A DNA stretch of 64,000 bases from Callipepla californica brunnescens. Lineage: Eukaryota; Chordata; Aves; Galliformes; Odontophoridae. This document shows positions 48,801 to 61,856 of the stretch, in pieces (the stretch's first letter is position 1; each line of letters begins with the position of its first letter). The translations under genes were made by a program, and so were the position numbers. The DNA is taken from NCBI GenBank assembly GCA_023055505.1, contig JALIRH010000023.1:8934423-8998422 (forward strand). The letters run 5' to 3'. The notes under the pieces were generated by a model, which was not told the DNA's origin, did not search any database, and worked only from the letters and a program-made list of their open reading frames with translations.

Positions 48801-51800
48801 CTCTTTAATTAAACTTCATGTGATTACTGATTCTGTTTGAAGAGGACTTTGGCTGCTCCAAGAAAATACAAATTGTGAGTTGATTTCAACTCACTGAAAG
48901 CTCTGAAGAAGAGAGTCAAGAAGAGTTACATTTAGTAACTAAATAAGACCTTATTCTCTGTAACTGCTCTCCCAAGTCCTGTAGAATTCCAGAGTGCTGT
49001 GTTTGTTTCATTTCTTTGCTTGACATTTGTTTGATTATTTTGGTTGACATAAAAAACTGTTTTAAGTTCTGGTTAGTAGTCTGATGGCAGCATATTGAAT
49101 ATTTTTTCCCTCTAAGGCATTGCAATGAATTTTATGATTAAGGCAGTTTTAACACTTAGATGCTTATAAGGAACATTTTAATATAATTAAGGCATCAACT
49201 TGTAACTGCAATGGGAAGTAAGTAATCAATTATTTTCAATTTTTTCATCCTTTTTGAAAAGGGCATTGCTATGGCTCTGTTGAAATAAAAGAAGTTCATC
49301 AAACTATATGCAGTTTATTCCCACATGTATATCTGTTATCTTTAAGAAATTACTGAGCTTAAAAACTGGCATTAAAGTAAGCTTAACAAAATAAGAATTA
49401 TTAAAGGGAACTATTAGTAAAAGAATTATTAACTGGAAAGTTTCTTTAATTGGTTTAAAGACTTTATGACTACAGGAGATGAAAACTAGTGTCTTGTATC
49501 AAATAATTCTTCAGCATCTAACTATGAAAAAAATACAGTGTCTTATTTTGCCATCTTTGCTAGTAATGCATCACAGATACCTAAAATTCCATTAGCTAAT
49601 TTGAAAGCTATTTTATGCTTTTTGTTGGATTCTTCACAGTTATATTCTGCAGCTTGAAAGCAGAAGCATCTAGACCCTTCCTCTGATCTTTATAATGTCT
49701 TAAGATTGAAAGAAAAATTTAACTATAAATAGAGTACCAATAAATAACTCATTTTTTTAATGGCAGCTTAGTAGAATGATTCACATGGGCTATCCTATAG
49801 AAAGCACATTATAAACTTATTAAATTTGTTTCAACTCTTACAGAGAAATAAAATATACTGAAGATAACATGTTACAGAAGAGGTAAAACTCAAGTACTTG
49901 GCATCACATCAAACTGAGTGGAACCACAGAAAGCTGCCCATATACTTGAAGACACTTGTTTGAGAAAACATTCTGCACGTCCCAACAAAAATCATGATGT
50001 TGTGATAGATGTAATTGAACTACCTTAACAAAACATCAGTGCCAAATAAAGTAGCTTGCCACTGGAACTTAACCCGTGAATGCAGGCAAGAGAGAATTTT
50101 TCTGGATTTTTTGGACTAAGGTGATCTCTATCCAGTGCCAGTATAAGGTGCATTCAGAAGAGAATCCAGACATTATTTGAAGTTAACATTTTTCCTTACA
50201 ACAAACAAACAAACAAATAAAATAAAATAGCATGTCTGCTTCTAGGGAAACAATTGGTGTTTGGAATAAACATCTCAGTATAATAAGAATAAATAAGCTT
50301 GGGAACAAAACACATGGTCTATGACCAAATTCAAGATAAGTTGCAACAAGAAATGTTAAATATTTCTTAAAGGTTTTGTAATACAGTTAAGATATTGTCT
50401 ACATAGAAAAGGGGACAAAAATCCATTTAACTGTTTGTTTCTAATTGGACAAAACTATTTAGGCACTAAGTGTCATCATAGTTTGTATTTTAAAAGACTG
50501 CAATCCAATAGTTCAAAAGATCTTTGTTTTTTGAAAAGCTAGGTTTCCGTTTTAATCAGAAAAGAGTCCATTGCTGCTATCACCTACAGTTATGACTACT
50601 GAAGCCCTAGGTAGAATGGCATCAGTATCTTTTTATACTTTCATCACTTGGTGAATTTTTTTTTTTTTTTTTTTGAGTGTGAACAGAAAACAATTCCAAC
50701 ACAGCAGTACATTTTTTTTTCCTTCATCTACTTATTGAGTAATTATCTAGCTACTGCAGCATTAGCACACCCATAATAGACTGCTATGCCAAATAAGAAT
50801 ATGCTTAACAAAGGCTCTTTGATTGGTTGTTTTTCTTGTTGTTGTTGCTGTTTTTGTTCTGTAACACTAGGATAACTTCAAATATCCAGGTAGCATGTAG
50901 GCATATTCTGTTCTTAAAAGAAAGAGATTTATGCCCAAGATATAAACTGCTTGGCAGAAACTGAACCTTTCTAATTTAATAAATGGCAGAAATAAATTCT
51001 TCTGGTAAAAAGATCAAATACTAGAATTTCTTTATCCCAAATAAGAGGTGCAAAAAATTATTCTATCAATATTCTCGCAGTAAAAAACCTCAAGGAATAT
51101 ACATTGTCACAAGCATCTGAGTCTTCTTCTTAACATCAAAGGAAAGGTTTTCTTTGTAAGAGGGAAAATGCTATCTTCTCTGTTATCTCCTTAAAGCATT
51201 TTCTGCATCTTGGAACAGTTAATAATAAAACCAGCAGTTGTCTAGGTGCTTAACACTTTGTCAGTCAGGCGTGGTAATATCTGCCTGCCTGTCAACTGTG
51301 TCAGTGTTCAGACATAGAAGGAAGGGTTATGAAGTTACTGAAAGCATAACAGACCAATGTCAAGTGTCCTGTCACGGGATCTTAGATGTGTTAATGAGAA
51401 GAGGGGATAGGCTTAATCCCTGCAGGATATTCTACATAAGGGCAATGGAAGAAAGAGCTGCTGCCTGTCATTTCACGCTGTGATCAGCTTGAGAAAAGTC
51501 TGATGCAGATGAAGTGTTTCACCATTCACTGGTGCCTACAGATCATTATGAAATCCACTGTTACATTCAGATAATACGTATCACCCCATTCTGTTTATAC
51601 CCAAAGGTCTTCCTTTGTGCGCTCTTCATCTCACCCTCATTTAGGCTGCCATTATTTTCCGAGGAAATGTGGATCACGTAAGATTTCTGCAGTCCACATG
51701 TTAAGTTCAGTCATCTGGTTATCTGGAACAATATTTCTTTGCTTCAAATACCCCCTTGAACTTAAGGAAAGGAATAAAACACCACATGCGCCTGACATGA

Positions 51801-53638
51801 GCAGTGCAAGAATGCCTACTTAACTGGCTTTGTTCAGTGAGGTTCACTGGCACACATTGTCAACAGGTATTTGAAAGAAATATTGGTTCAGAATGGAGTA
51901 CGTTTCTCACTGTACATCACCAAGATATGTCATGAGGTCCAGTATAATTTAGGTAACACTGACTTGCTGGCTTACGAGTCACTTTCTGCAATATGCTTTA
52001 CTGCAGAAAACAGCCTTGACCTATCTAATTCACACTCATACACAGATGTGAACAAATATACATAATACAAGCAAGTTGTCTGAACTCCTGGTGTGGCTGT
52101 CAGAAGATGGCAAGTATCAACAATCTCATAAGAATATTGTGCATAAGGAGAAGTTGGTAACTACACCTGCCTTAATCCAAAGTAGTGAAAAGGCATGAAA
52201 ATACTGTGGTTCTTTTTTTGCAAAATGATAATAGAGGTCAACATCTGGAGCCAATCCTATTTAAAGTTTTGTAAATATTTCCATATTTCCAGATTTGGAA
52301 GATATTAAAATTAGAAACTAAAACTGAAATAAATCTACCTCGTATAAAAGTCTAATTTTATGTTACAGGCAAAAATATCTTTTTTAGTTTTTTGAGTTTT
52401 TTTACCTCAGAAATGATTAAATTGCATCTTAAAATGTAGTGGGTTTTTTTGTTTGTTTGTTTGTTTGTTTGTTTTTTAACGGTTTGGGTTATGTTTTGGA
52501 AATAATTCCAGACCCATCTTCTCTGATATTTTCCCAAAATACACAAGAGTCATTTTGTATTCATTTGCTTTTAAACTAGCAACTACTTCTTTGATATAGC
52601 TGTACTTAGAGGAATAAAGCATTGTGATCTACCTTATAAGACAGTATGATAAAGGAAATAAAACAATAAGGAGTTCTACATGTTCACATGGGAAAAGACA
52701 CATCTGTTGCATGTGAATCATACTGTACCTGATAAATGTTGAAAATAGCAGTTTAGCGGTGGTTCAGTGTTTTTTTCTTCTCAATAGCTGCATCCAATCA
52801 ATTATCTAAATTCTTAGTCCTTAAAAATATGATCCTGAATTCTGATTAGTAAATTTCATCTGTATGCTGTTATCATGTTCTGAAAGTGTTGCAGAATTTC
52901 CAGTACTTCTCTGTGTCTTTAAGACTCCCATCTCTACCATATCAGGAAATTTCATCATAATAGGTGGCTGCTTTATCCTGCCATGACATTGGTCCCAATA
53001 TCTATCCTCAACAATTTGAATATGAACTTTCTCCAGCCTGAGAGTTCATTTTCCATTCAGGATAGAGTAATCTCCATCTCACAAGATTCTGTAGCTTTCC
53101 CCATGCCAGTGACATTTCTTATATCAAATGGTATATTTTTATCAAAATTCCAATTAGATCTACACCATTTACTTTGTCTAGAAAAAGAATTTCCCGTTAG
53201 TCTAATATGATCTATATTTGGTAAACTCATGTCTTATGAAGTGGAATTTCACACCTGACACAGCATGAAATGAATTCTAATGGCTCCCCCACTGACATTA
53301 ACCAAAATAACTGCTAAGATAGAGGATAATTTTATCTCAGTACAAATTCATGGGAACTGTAACATCATTACTTTTTATTTTTCATTATCTCTGAACCGAT
53401 CCTCAAAAATGCAACTGATTTCAGTGAGCTTATACTAATTAACAGTTTGATATAATATGCAAAGCTGATATCAATAGTATAGTTTCCACAGAATACTTGA
53501 CAGAAACAATTATCAGATTACTTCAGAGTAAGTGTAGTAATACATCAAAACCAGGCTTTTACCTTTCAGAATCAAGAATGACATCAAACAATATTGATTC
53601 TCTATTAGAATAACATATCAATTAAAATTCTACAACAG
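48801..53638. other. Long non-coding stretch, simple repeats only
   Basis: A poly-T run occurs at 50657-50674 and (TTTG)n at about 52449-52475. No gene or mobile-element signature was seen. Frames up to 81 codons have no features. Confidence 0.5.
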
Positions 53639-54850
53639 AGAATCATAGAATCATAGAAAACTTGAAGTTGGAAGGGACTTCTGAAGGCCATCTACTACAA
53701 CAATGTGATGAACAGGGACATTCATAGCTAGATCCACATCTAGGGGCTAATCCAGCCTCACCTTGAAAGTCTACAGTGATGGGGCATCTAACAGCTCTCT
53801 GGGCAATCTGTGCCAGTGCCCCACCACCCTCACTGTAAATATTTTTTCCTTATAGCAGCTTAAATCTACCCTCTTTGAGTTTGAGACCATTTCCCTTATT
53901 CTATCACCATAGAGTGTGCTAAGGAGTCTGTCCCCTTCTTTCCTGTAGCTCCCCTTTAGATATTGAAAGGCCACTATCAGGTCACTTTGCGACCTTCTCT
54001 TCTCCAGGCTAAACAGCCTCATATTAGTCTGGATAGGAGAGATGTTCCATTCCATGGATCATTTTTGTGTCCCTTCTCTGGACACACTCCAACATCTCCA
54101 CCTTTCTCCTGTACTGAGGACTCCTCATCTGAATGAAGTACTCCATGTGAGGTCTCACCAGTGCAAAGCAGAGGGGCAGGATCACCTCCCTCGACCTCGA
54201 CTGGCCACACTGTTCTGGGCTGCAAGGGCACACTGCTGGCTCATATCCACCTTCCCATCTACCAGTACCCCCAGGTCTTTTTCAGCAGAGCTGTTATCAG
54301 TCATTTAATTCCCCCTTCTTTATTTGTAATGGAGGTTGCCTTGACTCTGGTGCAAAACCTTGCATTTGGCTTTTTTGAACCTCATGGAGTTCACCTGGAC
54401 CCACAGCTCAAGCCTGCCTTGATCCCTCTGAAAGACATCCCTCTGTTGTGTCAATGACACCCTACTGCCTGGTGTCATCAGCAAACTTGCTGAGGGTGCA
54501 CTGGACCTACTGGACCTCACTGTCAATGTCTTGATGAAGATATGAAGGAGTTCTTAGGGGACACCACTTATCACCAATCTCCATCCAGACCCTTGAGGCA
54601 CTGATCACCACTCTCTGGACTCTATCCTGCAGCCAGTTCTTTATCCCATTGAACAGTCCATGCATCAAATACATATCTTTCCAATTTGGAGGGAAGGATA
54701 CTGTGAAGTACTGTATCAAAGGCCTTAATGAAATAGTCATGGTGCCATCCATGACTCTTTCTTTGCCCATTGATTCAGTGTCACCATCACAGAAGTCCCC
54801 TAGGTTGGTCAAACAGGATTTTCCCTAGGTGAAGCCATGATGAGATTCAC
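53639..54850 (-). mobile_element. CR1 LINE, about 1.2 kb
   Basis: The reverse 3' end AGAATCATAGAATCATAG is followed by GTTGGAAGGGACTTCTGAAG, then ORF2 C-terminal and RT regions on the minus strand up to about 54850. Open blocks lie at 53771-54055, 54019-54231 and 54507-54812 in different frames. It is truncated upstream of RT motif A. Confidence 0.92.
53771..54812 (-). pseudogene. CR1 ORF2 RT and C-terminal remnant
   Basis: Three frames that overlap or are offset carry ORF2 pieces: 54507-54812 (RT fingers/palm with DRVQRVVI near residues 68-75, strongly decayed), a middle frame with YPQ/RRDTKMIHGMEHLS, and 53771-54055 with LIVAFQYLKGSYRKEGD and VGHWHRLPREL. Frameshifts join them. No intact catalytic motif C was found (a short part around 54470-54510 reads SKFA-like, out of frame). 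Dead copy. Confidence 0.82.
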
Positions 54851-54852
54851 CA

Positions 54853-54982
54853 ACCCTGGAGGTGTTCAGTAAATATTAGATGTTGCACATGATTTAGTGG
54901 CAAATATTGATAACAGGTATACATTTGGACTGGATGATTTTGGAGTTTTATTCCAACCTTGGTGATTCTATAACTCTATGAA
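54853..54982 (+). repeat. CR1 LINE, 3'-terminal fragment, inverted to its neighbour
   Basis: CACCAACCCTGGAGGTGTTC, GATGTTGCACATGATTTAGT, GGACTGGATGATTTTGGAG and GATTCTATAACTCTATGAAT give a plus-strand CR1 tail that begins 3 bp after the minus-strand CR1 ends. The pair could come from an inversion event or a second insertion. Confidence 0.85.
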
Positions 54983-55039
54983 TGGAAAGGAGACAAGAGA
55001 AAAAATTCTGAAAAAAAAATTGTATATCTATAATATCTC

Positions 55040-55112
55040 TGTATTGTGCATGAAGTTTTCTTAGACTTCAGTAACATATTTGATACCATTTCCCATCACA
55101 TTCCCCAGGCGA
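55040..55112 (+). repeat. CR1 RT motif A scrap
   Basis: The short plus-strand frame includes FLDFSNIFDTISHHI, the RT motif A region of CR1 ORF2 (D and F of the D-x4-F pattern retained). Only about 70 bp is recognisable, so it is probably a remnant of a larger deleted copy. Confidence 0.7.
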
Positions 55113-56236
55113 CACTGACTATTCTTTTCTTGGATAAATGTACTGTTCATGTGGTAAAAAATGTCTATTTGACTGAGTTCATAGAGTCACAGAAAATGGA
55201 GCTGAAAATGTTTTTTTACAATGAAGCATTTGTGATGATATTTTATGTTAATTTGTTTGATTAATTAAGACGCTAAATTGGAAAGATTGAGTGTGTTGTT
55301 TTTGTTTGATAATAAGCTGAAAATTCATTAATTTCCACGGCTATGTCTGGAAAAGTTTTGTACTTATTTTCTTTCTTCATTTATTTGTCTCGCAGGTTTA
55401 GAATTTCTAGTACCTATTATAATAATTTAAAGTTCCTTAGTCTTCCGAAGGACAACACCTCTACGGGACTCAATCTTTTTCAGTCAAAGTTTAGGAAAAA
55501 CTGAATTTGCTTGTTTTACAGATAATTTACACAGTAGTGGTCTCTTTCAGCTAAAACTCACTTTAAAGTTCTCTGTATCTTTTCTGGGAAATGAAGTGAT
55601 CCAGGATTGTTATGGAAGTGCATGAGCAAGTATAGCAGAAATATATTTCTATATATTTCTATAGCCTGGAATGTATAGAAATATTTAGCTCCAAGTATTT
55701 CCTGAGGAGAGAATGTAATGATACTTTCATAAATAAATGGTACAAAAACAGTTCTACATAGCTTCTCAAAAGCTTGCTCAGTGTAACTGGAGAATAATCA
55801 TGTATTTACCAGACCAAAACCACTTTTTAAGTTATCATGATACTGCCATTAGAGATTTGTATGTATATTCAATTATGTGTTTTTCTTCAGTTCAGTTACC
55901 ATAATGATAATACCAACAGAAAATGAGGGGGTGCAAAGGGAAAATAAGAAATAAAGGAAAATCTATACCTAGTAAGCCATTAATTTCATCAGGAAGAATA
56001 ACTGTGTTGTAGAGTACATGAAAAGACAGCATGAACAGTGTTTAATGCAACAAGCAAACTGTGTAACATTAGCATTTGAAGCTATTACTTAGTGTCTAAA
56101 TGACTCTGCCATCCAGATATTTTCTGCTTGAAGGCAAGGATCTTCTGCATTGCTGTGTGTTGAATAATTCTCCTGAAAATAATAATTAGTAATATTTAAA
56201 AAAATAAATGAGGTAAAATCACAAATGAATTCCTGT
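55113..56236. other. Non-coding, nothing recognised
   Basis: AT-rich, without repeat or gene signatures, apart from short direct repeats TATATTTCTATATATTTCTA near 55640-55665. Confidence 0.5.
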
Positions 56237-56318
56237 TTTGGAAGGGGGGTTGAACTACATTGTTTGCAGAGGTCCCTTCCAATGCCTACAATTCTGTGAT
56301 TCTGTGACTCTGTGATTG
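56237..56318 (+). repeat. CR1 LINE, 3'-terminal fragment
   Basis: TTTTGGAAGGGGGGTTGAAC, GAGGTCCCTTCCAATGCC and ATTCTGTGATTCTGTGACTC form a short plus-strand CR1 tail of about 80 bp. Confidence 0.85.
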
Positions 56319-59300
56319 ATAATGTCACCATGCTTCATGATGTTGAATTAGACTCTAAATTAAGATGGCATCTTACATGCAAGGGTATACGTAACAATAA
56401 ATGCTCCATATTACCCACTGAGTCATTTAATGACATTATATCTTGTGCTGAAATAATTGTAGAGCATATAGCTGCTTGAACACTGTTTTGTGCATCAGTG
56501 GAACACAAATCAATACTCATGAAGGTCAGGCAGTAATTTATATTGCCTATTATTATAGTATTCTAAGCATGTAAAATCTTCAATTTTTATCGATCAGAAA
56601 CTGTTCATCTTTTCTTTACAAATAATTTCCTGGAAACTTTGTATGAAATTCCTTTACAATATCTGTGAAGAGTATATACATTCTGGTCTAAATTACTTTT
56701 CAGATAGCATATTTTCAATCTCATTTTTTATAGTTTTTTACTGCTGATAACGCTGATAACCTGTAAGTATTTAGAAGTAATTTATTGCAAGAATTTGTTG
56801 AGAATTTATTATTATGAGATAAAACCTTTGTGTGAGTTTTTTGTTCACTATAAATACTCTGAGAGAATTTACACTTTGTGCATTCTTATTCTTTGTCAAT
56901 GCAAGTGAAAATCAGAAGTGTTTTATTTATTTAACTTCAAAATAAGAATAAAAGCCACCATTTATTTTACTCTATTTATGTTGGTAACCACTGCAGGAAC
57001 GCAATCTATGGCTACAGCCTATATTGATGGAACAGATTAATTAAAAGCTATTGTTGCAATAGCATTAATAGTAGTGGAAATTAGCACTACATTACTAAAA
57101 ATGCTGTAGGGTTGTAAGTCAGATAAATGTCTAATTGAGCAATAATTCCAGAATGAATTAGATAACTTTGGTATCTGTACATCTTCTGAAGGAATTTTGT
57201 GCCTTAATTAAACTGACATACTGCCCAGAATCTAGGTATCCATTTCTTAATTCTGGGATAGAAATCCTGATATTTATTATGACGAGTTGATATTTTTGTT
57301 CAATTTAGTCCTCCATGTGTTTTATCCAATAGCATTAAGGGCTACCTAACTGGCATTGTCTGCTTAATATGAGGTAATATTAATAAATTCGTAAAATTTG
57401 AGGAAAACAGGGTCACAAACAGCTGTACTTTCTGTACTTGCTCTTCATGTATGCCAATTATTTAGCATATATATGAAACTATAGCAAAGATAGTGAGGCT
57501 ACATATTTATTGTTAAGAAAGGAGAGGTGGAGGAATGGGTCTGTATACTATCATCCCATCAGAGCCACTGCATAGCTGATACCACTGACACTTATACTGC
57601 CAGCAACATGTAATGGATGGACCTTGCTCCTCAAGATAGGTATCATGCTCTCCACCAAGCCACAGGATTAATTTGAAGAGATTGTCCTAGTCATAGAAGA
57701 ATATTTTCACCTCTGTTATGAAATGCAGTTCCCATTCATCCAGACTGACCAGCATGGTTGCTCAGGTCAGGCAACCTAGTCTACCCACTAAGTAGGCCAC
57801 ATCCCTATAACATACAGGTGGCAAAAGCCCTTCCTTGCTGGGAGAGAGACCTTGGTAAACACACGATGACCCAAGCTATAAAACTCATTCAGAAATTTGT
57901 TTTTAACAAGTTTTTTAGTTATTATCTTTTTTTTCATGACTCCAGACAAAGCAACAGCACAATCAAGACCTCCTCACCAGCCTGCTACCAGGCCTGACCA
58001 GGCAGGTATCGTTCTCTAGGGAAGCAAACTTGACTGGGAGGTCTAAGCAATTTGGAGCCTATGTGCCTTCCCTCCACCTGTCAGCTCTGAGGTAATGGTA
58101 CAAGCCACATTAAAACTTAGGTCTGTATGATAAATGTAATGTACTTATTTGATCTTTAAGTATTCTCTATATGTTAGTAGGAGAAATGTCCTTCTCTCAA
58201 AATGTATTAGACAAAATTCTGTGGAAAGCCATCTCTTAGTTTCTATTGTTAGTTAAATATTTTTTAATTTGTAAGATGGAAACTAAATTAACTCAATTTA
58301 TTTATTTTTTTGTTTTAAGATGATGAGCATACACTTAAAATGGCATCACTGAGTTAAATGCATGTTGCTGGAATAAATGAACATCTCCATGGAGAAAATC
58401 TGTCTACAGAAGGAAGATGCAAAGTATCACATTAGCAATTTCTACCTGGAATTTTGCAGATTTACCTGTTCTTAACACATTAGCATTGTGCTTTTTAAAG
58501 GAAGCTGAACTTTTGCCAGTCTCTTGCAAATCAGCTTCTATCAGATCCTACTCTTCAATGTGAGAAATTACATCACTGAAAATTTGCTATTGATCTTTTT
58601 AGCTTTTATGTCTTTGAGGCCAGAGGGAAATGATTCAGGGAATAAAGGTAGATTTATTTTAGAGCTCAGGTGGCGTTCATTTTATTCTGGCATATCAACA
58701 AATATTTTCAGTCTGCCCAGCTGTTTCTTTAATCCTTTGGATGATTAAATCAGGAAACATGTTAACAATGACCTTTTCTGCTAAGATTTATTGTTGATTT
58801 TAAATGCTTCACAGTAATGAAAAATGCTGAGCTGCATTTTAGATCAGATGAAACCGAATCAAATAGTCCAAAATCTGCATAGTTACGACAGTTCAACAGA
58901 ACTAATTTCAGTTGGTCTAGACTGGAATTAATTCCATCAGACTCCAAATTGTATGTGGAAAAGTTGTACATTACGTATGAAAAATAGTGGAATAACATGT
59001 TTTCTAATTCATTGCAGGTGTACATTTACAATTGAATCAGACACTCAAGAGTAAAAAAGTGGAGCAGTGAGTAATGGTAATTTCAAGTCCTCTCTTTTTT
59101 TTTTTTTTCTTTTTTTTTTTTTTTAATTGGAATATTGAAGCAAAGTTGACAAGTAAGTGAAAATATTTCCCTCCCCCCACCACATTAAGAGTTACATTAA
59201 TTTTTAAATGGACAGTAAGGTATCTGTTTTGTGGAAAAGCCATTCACAATGGTCTGAGTGAAAAAAAGTGACTACAAATATGTGCGATGAAAGACAAAAC

Positions 59301-60719
59301 AAAAACAAACAACCGATTAAGCACACAAAACAAAATGAAGAGTTTGAAAAAAAATGCAATGAATAGAGTGGCAAACCACTCTGAAATGCACTTCAGCAGT
59401 TTGGTCATTCTTCCACCAATTCAATGAAATTTCACAGCTACTCTCAGATTAGAGTGTCTTTACAGTGATGACTTAGGGAATAATGAGAATCATGGTTTGG
59501 GAAGATGCTGAATTCTAGACATACTTCTGCTGCTCTAAGCGGACAGATGCACACTGGAATTGCCTGAAAGCATGCCATTCTTCACCTGCCTCTTGATTTG
59601 AACACTGAGTAGATTTTAATAGCAGCTGGGCAGATGATCAAACAAGTGTGCAACTTGTCAGATACTGTATCAGTTTCTGTGCAGATGGATAGCTATAGCC
59701 TTTAAGAACCATAAGTTGAGGAGCATCAAAACACTTAGTATCGTATTCTGCAGCTTAAATAACCTTAAGAATTGGTATAATATTTCTGTGATTCCTGAAG
59801 AAATCTAGTACAAGGCTAACCATCTACTTTTATACTCAGTTGATCATCATGAATCAATTCTCAAACTGTGAATGCCTAATAACAGAATTAATCTACAATC
59901 AAAAGTGAGCTAATAATTATGATTATGATTGGGACACTGTTGAATATCAGGTTCTTCATCTTGGCAGTACTGATCCTAGGACACTAAAACCTTTCATGTA
60001 CTAAAAAGCAGAGAAAAAACTCGAAGAACCCCATGGTACTATAGTTTTCAGACAGAATTACTAATAAGAAAATGTATTTTCAGTGAATTTCACTGATAGC
60101 TTGAAGGTTAGCAGTTCCATACAAAGCTGCCATCATATATTATATTTTTTTTTTCTCACAATCACTGCTTACTTAGAGGATTTCATCTCTCTAAAATATG
60201 TGTCCTGGTAGGCAATATTTACACTGCTGTGAGCTGTCTAATACCAACTGATGGATGGAAAGGAAATTGTAACTCAGAGTGTAGTCAGTTCTGCTTTTCA
60301 TTCCAGGCAGGTCATGCTTTTGTATGATTAAAGTACAATCTTGGATGCTCCTTAGAGTTTCTGGCATTATATGTTTTTATGCTGACATGATAATTTGTCA
60401 TCTGGGAAGGAAGGATTTCATAAATCCTTATATAGTTAGATTTAAGGAATCAATATGAATTAAATTATTCATAGTAGAGTGTGCTCACTTATTAGTGATT
60501 CAGTCATTATTGCTTAATCCAAAGACTCAAATGCATGGCCCTGTAAAGAAATGCACACACAGAAATGAATATAAAATAAAATTAAAAGAGGTCCCATAAG
60601 GAGTACATATTGGTCCAGCTTGGCATACATATGACTAAAATAGTTATGAAGACAGACATTCTCAGAGATGGAAGGATGATCAGCAGAAGAGAAAAAAAAA
60701 AAAAAAAAAAAGAAAACAG
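56319..60719. other. Non-coding; possible conserved element and old coding scrap
   Basis: The part at about 56930-57400 is rich in TTAATTA-type words. The part at about 57600-58080 is less AT-rich than its neighbours and contains a plus-frame segment resembling old coding sequence. Both are only candidates (see findings). Poly-T runs lie near 59094-59124. Confidence 0.4.
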
Positions 60720-61059
60720 AGCAGTGAAGAATATCAGGGTAAGATCTGCAAGAGTTTGATTTCGTTTTCTGTAAATGCCCTAGCATAAGCCACCAGAGTT
60801 CTTGGTACAGGTGTTTGCAGTTTGACAAAGAATCTGCAGCCTCTAACAAGACCAAATTGAAAAATTTCAGAGACTGATTGATAGAATCATCATAGAGCTC
60901 AGTAAATACAAGTGTAAGATACATTCCTGTGTGACCAAGCAAGCTGGTCACCAGCTGGATAGAAAGCAGCTTTGTTATGCATGACCAAGGGTCTGTATAA
61001 ACAGAAAATTGAACTTGAGGGAGCAGTTCTGTGTGCTCTGCTGGTTGTTCCCTATGCAC
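60514..61059 (-). other. Longest open frame of the window (181 codons), probably spurious
   Basis: The minus strand is open from 61059 to 60514. A run of about nine Phe residues comes from an A-rich tract at 60691-60711, and there is no signal peptide, domain or splice context that I recognise. Its 5' part overlaps the TATA/polyA segment at 60940-61110, which looks like an old LTR on the opposite strand. I do not call it a gene. Confidence 0.2.
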
Positions 61060-61115
61060 AGTTTTTATGGAATTAAATCAGATTTTACTTCAGGTGTGAA
61101 AGAATCACAGTTGGA
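60720..61115 (+). mobile_element. Possible old LTR with TATA and polyA signal, weak
   Basis: On the plus strand GTCTGTATAAACAG (TATA-like, about 60991-61004) is followed about 60 to 70 bp later by TTTATGGAATTAAATCAG (polyA-like, AATTAAA near 61072). TTGTTCCCTATGCACAG lies in between. This spacing is typical of a short-R avian LTR. The ends and a target duplication were not found, so this is inference from layout alone. Confidence 0.35.
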
Positions 61116-61529
61116 GTAAAAAATTCAGAGTATCAGAAAGATTAAAAAAAAGCACAGTCCTACAACACTACAGTTAAACTGAGATTACACACCAGAAATT
61201 TATTATTTACTCTGATAGTACAGGCAAAAGTTTATTAGATTTTCTAATGTTACTCTTAAGAAACAAAGGCACTATGGAAAACACAACCTTAAATTACATT
61301 TAATATTTTTAATTATGACTCTAAGTTTCATTTCACGTTGAAGACCATCAGATCTCTTTGATGACCATCAGATCACTTTGGGTGATAAGATTTTTGAAAT
61401 TTCCACTGAGTATATTTATTCAATTTCAATGAACTCCTTCATTTCTTAATTTCTGATTATTAGCAATATAAACGTATTATCATTTGGTAAAGTTATGCTG
61501 TGAAATAATATCTTTTGAATAAGAAACAA
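61116..61529. other. Non-coding with a 20-bp near-duplicate
   Basis: GACCATCAGATCTCTTTGAT and GACCATCAGATCACTTTGGG lie side by side (61343-61382). No gene seen. Confidence 0.55.
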
Positions 61530-61856
61530 GAATTGCCCAGGTTGGAAGGGACCTCAAGGATCATGAATCTCCAGCCCCCCTGTCACAGGCAGGACCAACT
61601 ACACCTCACCACTCTCATCATAAAAATCTTCCCTCCATCAACTTAACCATTTCCCCTTGTCCTGCTGTTATCTACCCTTTAAAGAGTTTACTCATTTATT
61701 CCCCTCCTGTTTATAGGCTCCTTTGGGTACAGAAAGGCTGCAATTAGGTCACCCACAGCCTTCTTTTCTCCATGACAAGTCTGAACAAGCCCAGCTCCCT
61801 CAGTCTGTCTTCGCAGGGGAAATGCTCCAGACCCCTGATCACCTTCATGGCCTGAT
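61530..61856 (-). repeat. CR1 LINE fragment
   Basis: GCCCAGGTTGGAAGGGACCT, GGATCATGAATCTCCAGCCC, CCATTTCCCCTTGTCCTGCT and CAAGCCCAGCTCCCTCAGTC match a well-preserved CR1 3' region on the minus strand, with a deletion after about 61600. It lacks the terminal ATTCTATG repeats. Confidence 0.88.

Noticed and set aside
60514..61059. The 181-codon minus-strand frame as a gene
   Set aside because: It contains a poly-Phe run from an A-rich tract, has no recognisable domain and overlaps a possible LTR on the other strand.
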